Shown one piece after another: positions 21,600 through 22,895 of a DNA stretch of 22,895 bases (position 1 is the first letter of the stretch; every line of letters begins with the position of its first letter). Below the pieces are notes generated by a model, which did not search any database, was not told where the DNA came from, and saw only the letters and a list, made by a program, of their open reading frames with translations. The stretch is from Candidatus Woesearchaeota archaeon (lineage in GTDB: Archaea; Nanobdellota; Nanobdellia; Woesearchaeales; SKIA01): assembly GCA_007116645.1 (NCBI GenBank), contig SKIA01000083.1, positions 1 through 22,895 on the forward strand, read 5' to 3'. Both the position numbers and the translations under genes were made by a program.

Positions 21600-22895
21600 A
21601 TGAACCCACAGGAACTCAACGAAGCACACCTTCTTCTTAAAGAGCACCACTACACAAAAGTGGGCCAAGTAGTTACTTTGTGGCCTGAGCAAGAAGTCGC
21701 AACACTCTTTAGCCATCTCACTCATAAACAATCACGATCACTATTTATTGGGCTGCAACGAGAACAAGCACTCTCAACATTTCCGTACCTTACAGACGAA
21801 ACCCAAGAATACATTCTTACGCACGTAAAGCCAAACACCCAAAAACAAATTCTTGAATCACTTACCCCAGACGACAGAGTAGCATTGCTTGAAGGATTTA
21901 CCCTTGCAGAGATACAAAAACTGCTGTCTCATTTGCCAAAAGATGAGCGCGATGAAACTCGTGCGCTTTTGAATTATCCTGACGAAAGCGTTGGACGGAT
22001 AATGACTCCTGACTACGTGGCAGTGCAACCAGACTGGACAGTCGGACGAGGACTCAAACACCTCAGAGAAGTAGGCCATGATAGCGAAACAATGCACATG
22101 GTATATGTTGTTGACAAACGAGGAAAACTCCTTGATGACATCCGCCTGCGGCACTTCATCTTGGAGAAACCAACAAAGAAGATTAGAGATGTCATGGACG
22201 GAGAATTCGCAAGTCTTGACGCACACCAAGACCAAGAGCACGCAGTAAAGCTGATGAAGCAATATGACATGTTTTCTTTGCCTGTTGTTTCAAAGAGTGG
22301 AAAGCTAGTAGGAATTGTTACTGCAGACGACGTGTTTGATGTTGCAGAAGAAGAAGCCACCGAGGACATCCACAAAATAGGTAGCGTTACTCCTTTAAAG
22401 CAAAGCTACAAACACAGCAGCATATTTACGTTGTACTCTCGTCGTGTCTGGTGGCTGTCCGGACTCGTATTTGTTAGTTTAATATCAGCAGGAATTATTG
22501 GCGCCTTTGAAGAAGTCCTTGCAGGAGCTATTGCTCTCGCATTTTTCATTCCACTGCTTATGGCATCAGCAGGAAACACCGGGGCACAATCAGCTACACT
22601 TATGGTGCGAGCAATTGCCACAGGAGATGTTCATGCAAAAGAATGGTTTAAGGTGTTTACCAAAGAGCTATTTGTAGGAATACTGCTTGGGGGAACACTT
22701 GGATTCTTAACGTGGGGACTAGGTTTATTCCGTGCCGACGCACGAATAGGCCTTATTGTAGGGCTCACAATGGTGTGCGTGATTATCGTAGCAAACCTGC
22801 TTGGAGCAGCACTACCGTTCATACTTACCAAACTCAAAATCGATCCGGCAGTCGCCTCCGCGCCGCTCATCACCAGCATTGCTGACGGAGTAGGA
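21600..22895 (+). CDS. mgtE: MgtE magnesium channel/transporter (3' truncated by window)
   Basis: An open frame of 432 codons runs off the right edge; a full protein of about 450 residues is expected, so only about 20 residues are missing. The order is the MgtE N domain (about 1-130), two CBS domains (about 134-190 beginning RIMTPDYVAVQPDWTV, and 197-250 ending SLPVVSKSGKLVGIVTADDV), a linker helix, then membrane helices from about 284. Pore motifs are LMASAGNTGAQSATLMVRAI (320-339) and LPFILTKLKIDPAVASAPLI (405-424). D429 in SIADG corresponds to the pore Mg2+-binding aspartate of the Thermus protein (D432). Acidic residues in the N and CBS domains fit Mg2+-sensing gating. It is transcribed divergently from dps. 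Confidence 0.95.
   Translation, partial: MNPQELNEAHLLLKEHHYTKVGQVVTLWPEQEVATLFSHLTHKQSRSLFIGLQREQALSTFPYLTDETQEYILTHVKPNTQKQILESLTPDDRVALLEGFTLAEIQKLLSHLPKDERDETRALLNYPDESVGRIMTPDYVAVQPDWTVGRGLKHLREVGHDSETMHMVYVVDKRGKLLDDIRLRHFILEKPTKKIRDVMDGEFASLDAHQDQEHAVKLMKQYDMFSLPVVSKSGKLVGIVTADDVFDVAEEEATEDIHKIGSVTPLKQSYKHSSIFTLYSRRVWWLSGLVFVSLISAGIIGAFEEVLAGAIALAFFIPLLMASAGNTGAQSATLMVRAIATGDVHAKEWFKVFTKELFVGILLGGTLGFLTWGLGLFRADARIGLIVGLTMVCVIIVANLLGAALPFILTKLKIDPAVASAPLITSIADGVG

Noticed and set aside
22013..22879. Minus-strand open frames across the right end of the window
   Set aside because: They are antisense to MgtE, which is clearly coding on the plus strand with CBS and pore motifs up to the edge.
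1..22895. tRNA, rRNA, CRISPR arrays, insertion sequences, integration sites
   Set aside because: No cloverleaf-like sequence, regularly spaced repeats, transposase motif or long direct/inverted repeat was noticed, and almost every base is inside a recognised gene.

Overview
The window looks like a stretch of archaeal chromosome. It carries a complete A-type (archaeal/vacuolar-type) ATP synthase operon, a RibL-type cytidylyltransferase-fold protein, a COG1361-like surface protein, and TATA boxes placed about 25-28 bp before start codons (leaderless transcription). Genes are densely packed: many overlap by 1-4 bases and no gap exceeds about 90 bp, so no long non-coding stretch needs explaining. 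I see no tRNA, rRNA, CRISPR array, insertion sequence or integration site. The lineage cannot be fixed by eye; a euryarchaeal or DPANN-like (for example Woesearchaeota-like) genome is my guess, not a result.

Layout. 1-159: the tail of an unrecognised protein. 211-2853: a P2A-type, calcium-pump-like P-type ATPase with its own promoter. 2906-4639: a tightly overlapping trio made of a His- and Cys-rich exported-domain membrane protein, a CcdA/DsbD-type thiol-electron transporter, and a free-standing ATP-cone protein. 4710-14041: the ATP synthase operon in the order H-I-K-E-C-F-A-B-[carbonic-anhydrase-like gene]-D, followed by a 40-residue membrane miniprotein and a RibL-like nucleotidyltransferase, all joined by overlaps or very short gaps. 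14013-14516 (minus): a small two-helix membrane protein with a PH-like (DUF304/bPH2) tail, convergent with and overlapping the end of the operon. 14609-16315: a compact alpha-glucan phosphorylase. 16354-20357: an RND/MMPL exporter, a COG1361-like anchored surface protein and a MarC-family membrane protein, each with its own TATA box. 20354-21516 (minus): a Dps ferritin-like protein and a nitrilase-superfamily amidase, overlapping by four bases. 21600-22895: an MgtE magnesium channel/transporter that runs off the right edge.

Together the genes deal mostly with the membrane: ion gradients (ATP synthase, P-type ATPase, MgtE), thiol redox outside the membrane (CcdA plus partner), export (RND) and storage carbohydrate breakdown. 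The most noteworthy feature is a protein with the Cys-Asp / His / Cys signature of the LCIB-type (theta-like) carbonic anhydrase family, inserted between the B and D subunit genes of the ATP synthase and translationally overlapped with atpD. The second is an unlisted 40-codon membrane protein whose start overlaps the atpD stop and whose stop overlaps the next start.
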